Assembly (NCBI GenBank): GCA_012728875.1
Contig: JAAYEF010000016.1
Location: forward strand, 18,444-82,443
DNA: 64,000 nucleotides
Source: Candidatus Cloacimonadota bacterium
GTDB lineage: Bacteria > Cloacimonadota > Cloacimonadia > Cloacimonadales > Cloacimonadaceae
Direction of reading: 5' to 3'
Made by a program: the position numbers and the translations under genes. The notes under the pieces were generated by a model that saw only the letters and a program-made list of their open reading frames with translations, made no database searches and was not told the origin of the DNA. Below are positions 48,138 to 56,565 of the stretch, piece after piece. Within the stretch, counting starts at the first letter, position 1. Each line of letters starts with the position of its first letter.

Positions 48138-48674
48138 ATGCAGTTAAAAAGCACGATCATGGACAAAGCCCAGATGGGACGCAGCATCCATCGTATGGCG
48201 CATGAGATCATCGAACAAAACCGCGGCTTGGAAAAGATCCGTCTGGTGGGCATCCGCAGCCGCGGAGTGCCGCTTGCGCACAGGCTTTCAGAATATCTGC
48301 GCCTCATCGAGGGTCAGGATATCCCCGTGGGGATTTTGGACATAACCCTCTATCGGGACGACCTTTCCACCATCTCTCACCAGCCCGTGATCCGGGGTTC
48401 GGAACTGGGTTTTGAAATCGAGGACGCGGTGATCGTGCTGGTGGACGATGTGCTCTACACGGGCAGAACCGTGCGCGCCGCCATCGATGCTCTGCTGGAT
48501 TTTGGACGCCCCCGGCAGATCCAACTGGCTGTGCTCATCGACCGCGGACACCGCGAATTGCCCATCAAAGCGGATTATGTGGGAAAAAACGTGCCCACTT
48601 CCCGCGAGGAGATCATCAAGGTGGAATTTGAAGAAACAGACGGAGCCGACTTTGTCCACATCCTTGTTCAATAA
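48138..48674 (+). CDS. pyrR: Bifunctional pyrimidine regulator / uracil phosphoribosyltransferase
   Basis: A 178-residue PRTase-fold protein that binds pyr mRNA in a UMP-dependent way and has weak uracil phosphoribosyltransferase activity. The PRPP loop is VIVLVDDVLYTGRTVRAA; RSRGVPLA and DRGHRELPI are PyrR signatures. The ATG at 48138 has GGAG six bases upstream. It overlaps pyrF by 23 bases. No PyrR-binding leader was recognised in the window. Confidence 0.94.
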   Translation: MQLKSTIMDKAQMGRSIHRMAHEIIEQNRGLEKIRLVGIRSRGVPLAHRLSEYLRLIEGQDIPVGILDITLYRDDLSTISHQPVIRGSELGFEIEDAVIVLVDDVLYTGRTVRAAIDALLDFGRPRQIQLAVLIDRGHRELPIKADYVGKNVPTSREEIIKVEFEETDGADFVHILVQ

Positions 48675-49446
48675 ATATCAGGCGCGCTGGAAAAGCACCG
48701 GCAGCCTGCTCTGCGTGGGATTGGATTCCGACATCACCCAGCTTCCAGACTGCGTGAGAGCCGAAGCCAATCCCATCTGGGAGTTCAACCGCCGCATCAT
48801 CGACTCCTCCGCCGCCAGCGCCTGTGCCTACAAACCCAACCTGGCGTTCTATTTGAACGACGGTTTGCGTGGCTTGGAAGCCCTGCAAAAAACGGTGGAA
48901 TACATCCCGGCGGAAATTCCCGTGATTTTGGACTGCAAGGTTGGCGACATCGGCAATACAATGGAACAATATGCCGTGGCGTTTTTTGACCATCTGAAGG
49001 TGGACGCCATCACCCTGAACCCACTCATGGGAACGGACGTGATGCAGCCCATCCTGCAGAGGGAGGGAGCCTTTGCCTTTGCCCTGGCGCTCACTTCAAA
49101 CCTTTCCGCACAGGATTTTTTCCTGGATGGCGGCATGGATGAAAAGGTTTCCCAGTGGATTGACGGCTTTCCCCCGGACAGGCTCGGAGCCGTCGTTGGC
49201 GCCACCCAAAGCAAGGATCTGAAACGCATGCGCCGGCTTTTACCCGGGCGGATATTCCTGATTCCCGGCATCGGCGCCCAGGGCGGAGACCTGGATTCCG
49301 TCTTGAGATCTGCGGCAGAATCCTCCGACCAGCCCAATATCCTGATCAATTCCTCCCGCGGCATCATCTTCCGGGAAAAAACACCCCAGTTTGCCCAAGC
49401 GGCGGGAGAAGCCGCAAAAGAGCTGAATCAACTCATCGTCGTTTAA
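48652..49446 (+). CDS. pyrF: Orotidine 5'-phosphate decarboxylase (type 2)
   Basis: A 264-residue enzyme for the last step of UMP synthesis. The start is uncertain: TTG at 48652 has GGAG six bases upstream and gives STSLFNKYQARW, whereas TTG 48664 is also possible; the frame before that lies inside pyrR. Family motifs are LCVGLDSD, ILDCKVGDIGNT with the catalytic lysine, and IPGIGAQGGD. The type 2 form is the longer one found in archaea and mycobacteria. It ends the operon before a strong terminator. Confidence 0.92.
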   Translation: MSTSLFNKYQARWKSTGSLLCVGLDSDITQLPDCVRAEANPIWEFNRRIIDSSAASACAYKPNLAFYLNDGLRGLEALQKTVEYIPAEIPVILDCKVGDIGNTMEQYAVAFFDHLKVDAITLNPLMGTDVMQPILQREGAFAFALALTSNLSAQDFFLDGGMDEKVSQWIDGFPPDRLGAVVGATQSKDLKRMRRLLPGRIFLIPGIGAQGGDLDSVLRSAAESSDQPNILINSSRGIIFREKTPQFAQAAGEAAKELNQLIVV

Positions 49447-49473
49447 GCCAAACCCCTTTTTGATACAAAGTCA

Positions 49474-49506
49474 AACCCGTGGTCACTATGCCGCGGGTTT
49501 TTTTGT
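49474..49506 (+). terminator. Rho-independent terminator after pyrF
   Basis: AACCCGTGG / CCGCGGGTT stem with an eight-base loop and seven T residues, 27 bases past the pyrF stop. It closes the carboxyltransferase-pyrR-pyrF unit. Confidence 0.9.
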
Positions 49507-49560
49507 GAACGCATTTTTGCAAAGGCTTGCTTTGACCCCTTTTTCAAACGGCAAAGAACA

Positions 49561-49591
49561 AGGGCGACGCAAGCTTGAACTGCATCGCCCT
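49561..49591 (-). terminator. Probable terminator of the P5C dehydrogenase gene
   Basis: AGGGCGA / TCGCCCT inverted repeat, about 27 bases past the stop of the minus-strand gene. The T tract on the minus strand is interrupted (TTGTTCTTT), so termination may be partial; on the plus strand TTCGTTTTAT follows. Confidence 0.5.
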
Positions 49592-49617
49592 TTCGTTTTA
49601 TCTGTTTATCTGGAGTT

Positions 49618-51240
49618 TCAGGATTGCAGGAAGGGATATTTGTAGTTCGTGGGGGGCACGAAGTTTTCCTTGATGGAGCGGGCGGAGGTCCAGCGCATCA
49701 GGTTTTGCGGGCTTCCAGCCTTGTCGTTGGTTCCAGACACTCTGGCGCCGCCAAAGGGCTGCTGTCCAACCACTGCTCCGGTGGGTTTGTCGTTGATATA
49801 GAAGTTTCCGGCTGCATGCCTCAAGGCGTTGCAGGCCTTCACGGTTGCCTGGCGATCGCGTGAGAACACCGCTCCGGTGAGGCCATATGGCGAAGTGCTG
49901 TTGCACAGCTCCAGAGTTTCCTCAAATTCGCTGTCCTTATACGCATAAACGGTGAGCACAGGGCCGAAGATCTCTTCCTGCATGCTCTTGTAGCGCGGGT
50001 TTTCGGCTTTGATGACGGTGGGTTCGATGAAGAAGCCCTTGGAGTCGTCATATCCGCCGCCGGCAACGATGGAGGCGTCGCTTGCCGCCTTGGCGTGTTC
50101 GATGTAGGATTTGATGTTGTCAAAGCTGTGTTTGTCGATCACGGCGTTCACATAGTTTCCAAAGTCCATCGGGTCGCCCTGTTTGATGTCTGCCATCATG
50201 GCTTTCATCTGCTGGAGCCATTCGCCGTAAAGGGATTCGGGGATGTAGATGCGGCTGGCGGCGCTGCATTTTTGGCCCTGAAATTCAAAGGCTCCGCGGA
50301 AGGAAGCCACTGCCAAAGCCGTCACGTCTGCAGACGGATGCGCAAAGATGAAGTCTTTTCCGCCGGTTTCTCCCACGATTCTGGGATAGGCCTTATAGTT
50401 TTCCAGGTTTTGTGCGGTGTATTTCCAGATGTGGTTGAACACTCCGGTGCTGCCGGTGAAGTGGATGCCTGCCAGGTCTGGGGAATCCATCACAGTGTCG
50501 CCCATCACGGAGCCCTGGCCGGGGATGAAGTTGATCACGCCATCCGGCAATCCGGCTTCCATCAACACTTTCATGATGAAATATCCGCTATAGACGGCGG
50601 TGCCGGCGGGTTTCCAAACCACAGTGTTGCCCATCAGGGCGGGTGAGGTGGGCAGGTTGCCAGCGATGGAGGTGAAGTTGAAAGGCGTGATGGCAAACAC
50701 AAAGCCTTCCAGCGCGCGATATTCAGAGCTGTTCCACTCTCCCTTGGGGGAAACCGGGGGCTGCTGCTGATAGATCTGCTGGGCATAATAGGGGTTGAAT
50801 CTCCAAAAATCGATCAATTCGCAGGCGGAATCGATCTCGGCTTGGTGAGCGCTTTTGCTTTGACCAAGCATGGTGGCGGCGTTGATCACCGGGCGATACT
50901 TTGTGGAAAGCAGTTCGGCGGCCTTCAGGAAGATGGCGGCTCTGTCGTAGAAAGGCATTTCCTCCCACATGCGGCGTGCCTTCAGGGCGGCGTCGATGGC
51001 TTGCCCGATCTCGGCTTTACCGGCTTTGTGGAAGGTGCACAAAACGTGCTGGTGGTCGTGGGGGCAAACGTTGCTGCCCATATTTCCGGTAAAGACTTCT
51101 CTCCCGCCGATGATGGCAGGGATTTCAATCTTTTGCGCGTGCATCTCTTTGAGGGTCTTTTGCAAAAGCTCTCTTTCGGGAGAACCTGGCGAGTAGGGAA
51201 GCACCGGTTCGTTTGTTGGTGTGGGAACGTTGAAAAACAT
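49618..51240 (-). CDS. pruA: 1-pyrroline-5-carboxylate dehydrogenase
   Basis: A 540-residue aldehyde dehydrogenase that oxidises glutamate semialdehyde to glutamate in proline and arginine breakdown. The catalytic Glu is in RIVGETGGKDF and the Cys in FQGQKCSAASR; FAITPFNFTSIAGNLPTSP is the family signature and GGARVSGTNDKAG marks the C-terminal substrate region. The length fits the single-domain ALDH4 class rather than the fused PutA form. AAGGAG precedes the start. No proline dehydrogenase gene lies beside it. Confidence 0.94.
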   Translation of the reverse strand: MFFNVPTPTNEPVLPYSPGSPERELLQKTLKEMHAQKIEIPAIIGGREVFTGNMGSNVCPHDHQHVLCTFHKAGKAEIGQAIDAALKARRMWEEMPFYDRAAIFLKAAELLSTKYRPVINAATMLGQSKSAHQAEIDSACELIDFWRFNPYYAQQIYQQQPPVSPKGEWNSSEYRALEGFVFAITPFNFTSIAGNLPTSPALMGNTVVWKPAGTAVYSGYFIMKVLMEAGLPDGVINFIPGQGSVMGDTVMDSPDLAGIHFTGSTGVFNHIWKYTAQNLENYKAYPRIVGETGGKDFIFAHPSADVTALAVASFRGAFEFQGQKCSAASRIYIPESLYGEWLQQMKAMMADIKQGDPMDFGNYVNAVIDKHSFDNIKSYIEHAKAASDASIVAGGGYDDSKGFFIEPTVIKAENPRYKSMQEEIFGPVLTVYAYKDSEFEETLELCNSTSPYGLTGAVFSRDRQATVKACNALRHAAGNFYINDKPTGAVVGQQPFGGARVSGTNDKAGSPQNLMRWTSARSIKENFVPPTNYKYPFLQS

Positions 51241-51975
51241 ACGATCTCCTTATATTATAGATTTTTCTTAAAAGTTTGCTGAAGCGCGTGAATCCGCGAA
51301 CAAAATTCTGCAAATGCGCGCTGCTGTCCACTCTGTGAAAGGCGTTTTTTCTTCAAATCCGCCTGGGACGGGCGCTCCATTTTTTTAAGGTCGGAATACT
51401 TTGCGCAAAAGACAAGTTTATAATTAACGGATTTTCGTCAAGGGAGATATTTTGGAACCCCAGGCACGCATGAAGGCAAGAAAGGGACTGCATTTCCCGC
51501 CCGACTCGAAAGGACAAACCGGACCAGGTGCGCCATCCCGGAACGGAGCGAGGAATCCGGTCCCTTGATTTTTTTATTGGATTGGGGATGCACAGGATGG
51601 GGAGGATGAAAAGGGGATTTTCGTTTTAGCGAGGTGGCGAGATAGCGAGATGGCAAGGTGGGCTTGCCACGGGATACGCTAAAACGTTAAAACGTCCTCT
51701 TCCGTTCCATCCGTTTTTATCGGTTCAATCCGTATAAAAATTAATCTGCGCTATCCGCGTTTTTTTCTGCGCCCATCCGCGGGAACCCCCAAACTGTTAC
51801 CCACTATATATGGAGAGGTATCTTGCTAACATCCTAAAGACATCCTAAACTCTTCCCAAACACTTCCCAAAGCTTCAGGTTGATGTTTTTTGGGGGTCTT
51901 GGGATTGTCTAAAGCATGGACTTACGAGATTTTAAACTCATTTCCCCCAGCAAAAAAATCAAGGAGGACATCAAA
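51241..51975. other. Gene-poor junction region with short tandem repeats
   Basis: No gene is supported in these 735 bases. They hold four diverging octamers of the type GCGAGRTG at 51629-51660, repeated ATCCGC/ATCCGT words around 51710-51780, and doubled words CATCCTAAA and CTTCCCAAA near 51829-51880. Long frames on the minus strand here are low-complexity and lack a start signal. The region marks the change from the host operons to the integrase-bearing DNA. Confidence 0.5.
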
Positions 51976-52134
51976 ATGAAGGTAACTTTCAAAAACATGA
52001 TTCAGGCGTATCAGGGAAAGTGTGACGGGACTCGTTATAATGTTAAAACGCCAATACTTTTGCGCAGAAAACTGCACCTTGCGCTTGGACAAGTTTTTCA
52101 AACCGTCAAAGACAATTGCATACAAAAGCCGTAA
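51976..52134 (+). CDS. Short basic protein of unknown function
   Basis: A 52-residue frame beginning MKVTFKNMIQAYQGKCDGTRYNV and ending after FQTVKDNCIQKP, shortened here. AAGGAGG stands eight bases before ATG 51976, which is the main reason to accept it. The start resembles small DNA-associated proteins, but no family was recognised; it may be the surviving front part of a longer gene. It precedes the truncated McrB-type fragment. Confidence 0.4.
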   Translation: MKVTFKNMIQAYQGKCDGTRYNVKTPILLRRKLHLALGQVFQTVKDNCIQKP

Positions 52135-52202
52135 TTTACAGAGCAGTTGACAAAAAACAAGATATGTTTTTAATTGTAAAAATCATGGAGATGGGAGGAA
52201 GA

Positions 52203-52439
52203 ATGGAAAAAAGCATATTTTCGGAAATCGTCCGTTTTCTGGGTCAAGCAGGCACAGATAACCTTGTTCAGAGTGGTTATTTGAAAACCTATAATGGGTT
52301 GGATGTAAAATTTAGCTTTGGGGCAGGCAACGTTGCGAAAGTACCATGGATTTCTTTCACGGGTTTCGGACAAAGAGTTCAAGAGGGGATTTACCCGGTC
52401 TATTTGTATTATAAATTCCACGCCACTAATACCAATTAA
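52203..52439 (+). pseudogene. Truncated McrB-type N-terminal DNA-binding domain (DUF3578-like)
   Basis: Starts at ATG 52203 behind GGGAGGAAGA. The 78 residues (NGLDVKFSFGAGNVAKVPWI and FGQRVQEGIYPVYLYYK) match the front half of the MrcB_N domain, which reads modified DNA in McrBC-type restriction proteins. The frame stops at 52439, long before the AAA GTPase part expected in a full protein, and the tyrosine integrase follows about 160 bases on. An intact short adaptor cannot be excluded. Confidence 0.6.
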
Positions 52440-52530
52440 CATAATGTTATAACTAGCATATAGATAGAGTGTGATGTTTTCCTTGACATATATCTAATTC
52501 GCTGGAGTTTGGCACAATATATCGACGTTT

Positions 52531-52557
52531 GTGTTACGCGGAATTATCGCGCAACAC
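52531..52557. repeat. Imperfect palindrome upstream of the integrase gene
   Basis: GTGTTACGCG and CGCGCAACAC flank a seven-base spacer (one mismatch). The symmetry and the place, 40 bases before the integrase, would suit a recombinase core site or an operator. No second copy was seen in the window. Confidence 0.4.
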
Positions 52558-52596
52558 CCGATGGTATCTAGAAAGTGAAAAAAGGAAAGACAGAAA

Positions 52597-53709
52597 GTGG
52601 GACGAAAAAAACACTCCGAACAGGATTATTGTGAAAACCAAGTCGGTAAACTTAACCACAGAAAGCGCATTAAACTTAGGCTGAGGAAGCTAAATGGTGG
52701 CGGATATTCAATATTTCTAGCCATGTCACAAGACCGTAAGTGGCAATACCTGAATCTTCCAAATCTCAAACTATCCGGTAAAAAGGATGACCGTGTCTCC
52801 GATGACAATATACTTAAAGTGGCCTCGAACATCCGTGATAACCGTGAGCTTGAAATCATTAAAAGCGGGAATCTGCTGCCTCTTGATTGGGAATCCAAAG
52901 AAGACTTTCTGGCTTATTTTGATGAGCTCGTAAAGAGGAAAAACAATGCCAGCAACTGGAGAAACACACGAAAGAAACTCCAATTGTTCAGCAAAGGCAG
53001 TTTAAACTTTGGAGAAATTGACAGAAGGTTGTGCGTAAAGTTCTCTGATTTTCTGAAGAGCGAAGTCTCAGCCAACTCTGCAAAAATCTATTATGGGATA
53101 TTCAAGACGGCGCTTAAGCAGGCTGTGTTGGATGAAATACTGCAAAAGAACCCAGCCAGTGGAATTTCGATACCGACCGTTGAAATGGAAACAACCTTCC
53201 TCACCTTGACTGAACTCAGGACCCTGGACAATACACCCTGCGAGCATCCAGACATTAAAAACGCCTTCATCTTTTCCTGTTTTACGGGGTTGAGATTCTC
53301 GGATGCGAAATCGTTGAAATGGATGGATATCAATGAAGGGGCCATTATCAAACGGCAAAAGAAGACGGGAATGATTGCGACCATACCGTTGGCAAGTGCA
53401 GCAAAAATAATTTTGGAACAACAAAAAGAATTGAACAAAGATTCGCCGCATGCTGAAGTATTCCACTTACCCACTAATGCGAACACCAATAGAGCCATAA
53501 AAAAATGGGCTGAGGCTGCCGGGATAAAGAAAAAAATAACCTATCACTGCTCCCGTCACACATTTGGCGTTCTAAGTCTTGATTCTGGCATAGACATCTA
53601 CACCATATCAAAGCTGATGGGGCACACCAACGTCACAATGACACAGCGATATGCCAAGCTTAGCGACTATAAGCGCGACAAGGAAATACAGAAGCTTCCG
53701 GAGCTGTGA
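52597..53709 (+). CDS. Site-specific tyrosine integrase
   Basis: A 370-residue recombinase of a mobile element. Residues about 95-190 are a SAM-like core-binding domain (RKKLQLFSKGSLNFGEIDRRL, shortened). The catalytic set is R in TGLRFSDA, K in KTGMIATI, HXXR in HCSRHTFG, H in GHTNV and Y in QRYAKL. Unlike XerC it has a long N-terminal arm-binding part. It starts at GTG 52597 with AAAGGA upstream. Together with the excisionase-like gene at 54965 it defines an integrative element; the target site was not identified. Confidence 0.9.
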   Translation: MGRKKHSEQDYCENQVGKLNHRKRIKLRLRKLNGGGYSIFLAMSQDRKWQYLNLPNLKLSGKKDDRVSDDNILKVASNIRDNRELEIIKSGNLLPLDWESKEDFLAYFDELVKRKNNASNWRNTRKKLQLFSKGSLNFGEIDRRLCVKFSDFLKSEVSANSAKIYYGIFKTALKQAVLDEILQKNPASGISIPTVEMETTFLTLTELRTLDNTPCEHPDIKNAFIFSCFTGLRFSDAKSLKWMDINEGAIIKRQKKTGMIATIPLASAAKIILEQQKELNKDSPHAEVFHLPTNANTNRAIKKWAEAAGIKKKITYHCSRHTFGVLSLDSGIDIYTISKLMGHTNVTMTQRYAKLSDYKRDKEIQKLPEL

Positions 53710-53738
53710 AGCATGCAAAAAAGAGACCGAGGTAAACA

Positions 53739-54704
53739 ATGAACAGAAAAAAAGCAATACCGGATGACATAAGCGTCATCAGGATAATCGATGAGGAATG
53801 GGAAGCAGAACTTAAGCAGGCAATCGAGTCCAGCAAAGCCTACCAAGACCTTCGCAAGTATCTGCCTGACAAGGACGTTATAGCCTATCTTTATCAGAAG
53901 GACCGCATGAGGTTTGCCTCAAGTGAGAAAGGAGATGGGCTGCAATATGTTCAGGAGATGGAACTTGACTCATATCTGAAAACGCTGCACAGAAGAGCGA
54001 ATTTGGACTTGCAGACCATTAGCAAATATTTGGAAAACTTCAACTTTCAAATGGAAATGTTGAAGGTGGACGACAGGGCCAAGGGTGTCCTCGAATCCTT
54101 ATTCCTCAATGTAAAGGAAAACTATTGGCAGAGCAGAACAAACGGTCTGTATGAAATGGCGATGGAAATCATCCGATATTTTTCCATCTACCTGCATTCC
54201 GAGCCGGTCGAGGATAAAATGGAGGGATTTCGCGGCCTCTTACAGGCTTTAATGGATGACTACAAGCCCGCCGACCCAAAGAAAGAAGTGGAGAAAATCC
54301 GGGTGGACGACCCCAAAAACCTTACCCTGGTGATGGACTACTCATTTGACAGAAACAAACACGAAGCTTCATATCGGCTTGAGTCAGGCGGCAAGAGTAT
54401 AAGATTGCGCAAGCTTTTCAGCCAAACATTATACGATTACCTTATATATCTTGTTGTGAATCCGCTCACCGCGGATGGGAAGAATATTATCAAAGCAGGG
54501 TCAACGACCCTTATTTCCGAGTATGCGTGGGACGGGATGGGGAAAAAAAGACCCCATCATATAGACCATATCAACAAAAAGCTGCGAGAGCACGTTACAT
54601 CCGACAAAAAGCTTAAATTTTTTAGCCAAAGAGGGCGCAACATCGAGGTCAGGATTAACATCAGAATCGAAACCATCTCAAGAGCGGAAATGTTCAAAAG
54701 ATAA
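53739..54704 (+). CDS. Element-borne protein of unknown function
   Basis: A 321-residue, charged, largely helical protein with GAGG before ATG 53739. The first half (EWEAELKQAIESSKAYQDL, LENFNFQMEMLKVDD) looks coiled-coil-rich. The C-terminal 110 residues (SIRLRKLFSQTLYDYLIYLV, HHIDHINKKLREHVTSDKKL) look like a compact wHTH-type fold. It sits between integrase and excisionase on the same strand and may regulate the element, but no family was recognised. Confidence 0.55.
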   Translation: MNRKKAIPDDISVIRIIDEEWEAELKQAIESSKAYQDLRKYLPDKDVIAYLYQKDRMRFASSEKGDGLQYVQEMELDSYLKTLHRRANLDLQTISKYLENFNFQMEMLKVDDRAKGVLESLFLNVKENYWQSRTNGLYEMAMEIIRYFSIYLHSEPVEDKMEGFRGLLQALMDDYKPADPKKEVEKIRVDDPKNLTLVMDYSFDRNKHEASYRLESGGKSIRLRKLFSQTLYDYLIYLVVNPLTADGKNIIKAGSTTLISEYAWDGMGKKRPHHIDHINKKLREHVTSDKKLKFFSQRGRNIEVRINIRIETISRAEMFKR

Positions 54705-54964
54705 CGGCAGCTGTTTCCATGGCCAAAACCGGCTGACTTTGGACGGAGGGCACCCCTTGCATATCGGAGGATTAATCGCTAAAACCTAATGGTAGGTTTT
54801 CGGGCAGGCAAGCAATACTCAGAATCATCAATTTCCAAACTACTGATAACAAAGGACTTGCTTCCTCAAGCCAAGAAAAATCAAGAAGAAAACCTAGCGA
54901 TTAGAGAGGGGGCTTATGGAAGCGCATCAAAACGAAATATAAAACGCTTCTTAAAGGAAAAAGT
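54705..54964. other. Intergenic region between the unknown gene and the excisionase-like gene
   Basis: These 260 bases show no terminator. A 60-codon frame at 54789-54971 has GGAGG 21 bases upstream, too far for a normal start, and its product has no family features; it is not accepted as a gene. Confidence 0.4.
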
Positions 54965-55249
54965 ATGCTAGTAGCAGAACAAACGAACCAACAGGAGCGG
55001 CCCTTTCTGACCGCTGAGGAAACAGCCGAATATCTCGGAATTGCCCTGCCCACACTGTACAGCTATACCAGCAAAAGGGTTCTGCCCTATTACAAGAACA
55101 GGCGCAAGCTTTATTTCAAGCTTGATGAGCTTAATGCATTTGTGCTGAACAGCAGCAATCGCGTGGAATCCAGGGAAGAACTTGAGGAAAAGGCGTCGGC
55201 CTATGAAGCCCAACAGCGGATGCCAAGGTTGGCGACACGCCGTGATTAG
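54965..55249 (+). CDS. Excisionase-like helix-turn-helix protein
   Basis: A 94-residue DNA-binding protein. LTAEETAEYLGIALPTLYSYTS (shortened) followed by VLPYYKNRRKLYFKLDEL is the MerR-like HTH_17/excisionase signature. AAAGGA precedes ATG 54965. The tail is polar and has no effector domain, so it likely directs the integrase or controls promoters of the element. Confidence 0.85.
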   Translation: MLVAEQTNQQERPFLTAEETAEYLGIALPTLYSYTSKRVLPYYKNRRKLYFKLDELNAFVLNSSNRVESREELEEKASAYEAQQRMPRLATRRD

Positions 55250-55335
55250 CAAACTTAGTGCTTAGTTGACTTGGAAAACGTCGAATGGCGAGTGATGCAT
55301 GCGATATGAAGAAGGGGGTGAAGATTTGATACGAC

Positions 55336-55361
55336 AAAAGCCTGTATCGTAACGGCTTTTT
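55336..55361 (+). terminator. Terminator hairpin 1 after the excisionase-like gene
   Basis: AAAAGCC and GGCTTTT arms with an 11-base loop and a T-rich right side. Because the left arm is A-rich, it could act in both directions. Confidence 0.6.
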
Positions 55362-55380
55362 GCTCTTAACCCCACATGAA

Positions 55381-55416
55381 AACCGGGCAGGATGAAAACC
55401 TGTCCGGTTGTTTTTT
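55381..55416 (+). terminator. Terminator hairpin 2 after the excisionase-like gene
   Basis: AACCGG-CAGG / CCTG-CCGGTT stem with one mismatch and six T residues after it. The two terminators in a row insulate the integrase/excisionase genes from the DNA to the right. Confidence 0.8.
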
Positions 55417-55591
55417 GAGCGATAATGAAGACAAACATGGCACGGGCTAAAATATGGCGTTGACAGAAATCCATGAGGATGGAAACTTGTTTTGGGAGTT
55501 CAATCATGACTGGAAGCTACATACGTCAAAGAGGTCATCCGCTGTTGCGGCAGACCCATCCGTATCAAAATTACATGAATGTGGAGGAATC

Positions 55592-55744
55592 ATGAGAACG
55601 TGGTTATTGGTTTTAATCCTATGTATAATGATAAGCTCGGGCTTTGCCGAATTTGCAGGCGGCTCCGGCACAAAGGCTGACCCCTGGCAGGTGGCCACTG
55701 CGGAACACTTGAACAACGTAAGGAACTATACTGCAAATTTGTAA
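55592..55744 (+). pseudogene. Truncated start of a cell-surface repeat protein
   Basis: ATG 55592 has GGAGG upstream. The 50 residues are a full signal peptide (RTWLLVLILCIMISSGFAEF) followed by AGGSGTKADPWQVATAEHLN and NVRNYTANL, then a stop. This GGSGT..DPW.VATAE.LN motif opens large surface proteins of the GLUG/listeria-Bacteroides-repeat class, where it is normally followed by hundreds of residues. The gene therefore ends far too early and is probably a remnant. Confidence 0.6.
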
Positions 55745-55815
55745 GGCTGGTGGATGAAGATGGTCTGTGTGGAATCACGGAGGGTCCGACAGAATAAAAA
55801 ACAAGGAGAAGGTAA

Positions 55816-56013
55816 ATGAAAAAGCCAATTTGTCCCAATTGTGGTACTGATAAAGTATTGCCGATTGTCTATGGCTACCCAGGTCCGGATTTGGCTGCCA
55901 TGGCAAGGCGAGGGGAGGTGGTTCTTGGTGGATGTGTGATTACAGGCAACGACCCAACCCACGCATGCCAAAAATGTGGTCATAGATTTAAGCTCCCAAA
56001 AGATAATGGTTAG
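55816..56013 (+). CDS. Small zinc-ribbon protein
   Basis: A 65-residue protein with AAGGAGAAGG before ATG 55816. CPNC near the start and CQKC near the end (residues about 6-9 and 51-54) form a zinc ribbon around a conserved-looking YGYPGPDLAAMARRGEVVLGG segment. Similar small proteins are widespread and uncharacterised. It may be an independent host gene or part of the element. Confidence 0.7.
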   Translation: MKKPICPNCGTDKVLPIVYGYPGPDLAAMARRGEVVLGGCVITGNDPTHACQKCGHRFKLPKDNG

Positions 56014-56249
56014 ACATAACGGAGTATAGGTCGGTAGTGCGGATAAGACAGCCACATACTGGTGAACTAACCGCTGACAAAACTATTATCGCCAAGGCGC
56101 CGCAACTCTATCCAACGATAGTAGCGCCAACCAGCGGTAGCTGCAAGCTCTGGATATCCCTGTCTTTGGTTCCAAAAACGCATGTAAACGAACCTGGCCA
56201 TACGGTTTATGACCATATTTGAACAAAACGGGCACTAAAAACCGGGGTT

Positions 56250-56289
56250 GGACAAGAAAAGGACAGGAAAAGACAAGAAAAAGGACAGA
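56250..56289. repeat. Iteron-like tandem repeats of 11 bp
   Basis: GGACAAGAAAA, GGACAGGAAAA, GACAAGAAAAA and a partial GGACAG follow each other without gaps. The one-turn spacing means all units face the same side of the helix, as in iterons or operator arrays. No initiator protein gene is visible in the window. Confidence 0.55.
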
Positions 56290-56470
56290 ATATAACACGT
56301 TTTTACACCTTAGGTGGTGGGCAGCTTGATATAAGAACAATGTGAAGCAGCTGGTTTAAGCTCGTTTTCATGGGTTTCCACCCCCTGGAGGCTCCGAAAG
56401 AGGCAATTAAAATGATTTTGATGCCGAAAAATGCGATTTTTGGCCATCCTGGTGCGTTTTCTCCGTAAAT

Positions 56471-56499
56471 GTGTCATAATACTATGATGGATATATAAT
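56471..56499 (+). promoter_or_regulatory. Candidate sigma-70 promoter inside a palindrome
   Basis: GTGTCA and TATAAT with a 17-base spacer. The -10 box lies between the arms ATGATGGA (56484-56491) and TCCATCAT (56505-56512), so a symmetrical repressor bound there would cover the start of transcription. The -35 box is a poor match. Confidence 0.45.
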
Positions 56500-56541
56500 C
56501 AGCGTCCATCATCGCCATTGTCCTGGGCTGTATAAGCCCGC

Positions 56542-56565
56542 AACCCGCTTCGGCGGGTTTTTTTT
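56542..56565 (+). terminator. Terminator within the leader of the 56593 gene
   Basis: AACCCGC-TTCG-GCGGGTT followed by eight T residues. It is preceded by a GGGCT-GTATA-AGCCC hairpin at 56525-56539 and lies only 27 bases before the next start codon, so it either ends an upstream transcript or works as an attenuator. Confidence 0.85.

Noticed and set aside
51438..51656. 72-codon minus-strand frame in the junction region
   Set aside because: Low-complexity Pro/Ser-rich product, no ribosome binding site, lies over repeat-like DNA.
54789..54971. 60-codon frame before the excisionase-like gene
   Set aside because: Shine-Dalgarno is 21 bases from the start, product has no family features, and it overlaps the next gene.
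56037..56222. 61-codon plus-strand frame
   Set aside because: No start signal, and the surrounding DNA has regulatory rather than coding features.
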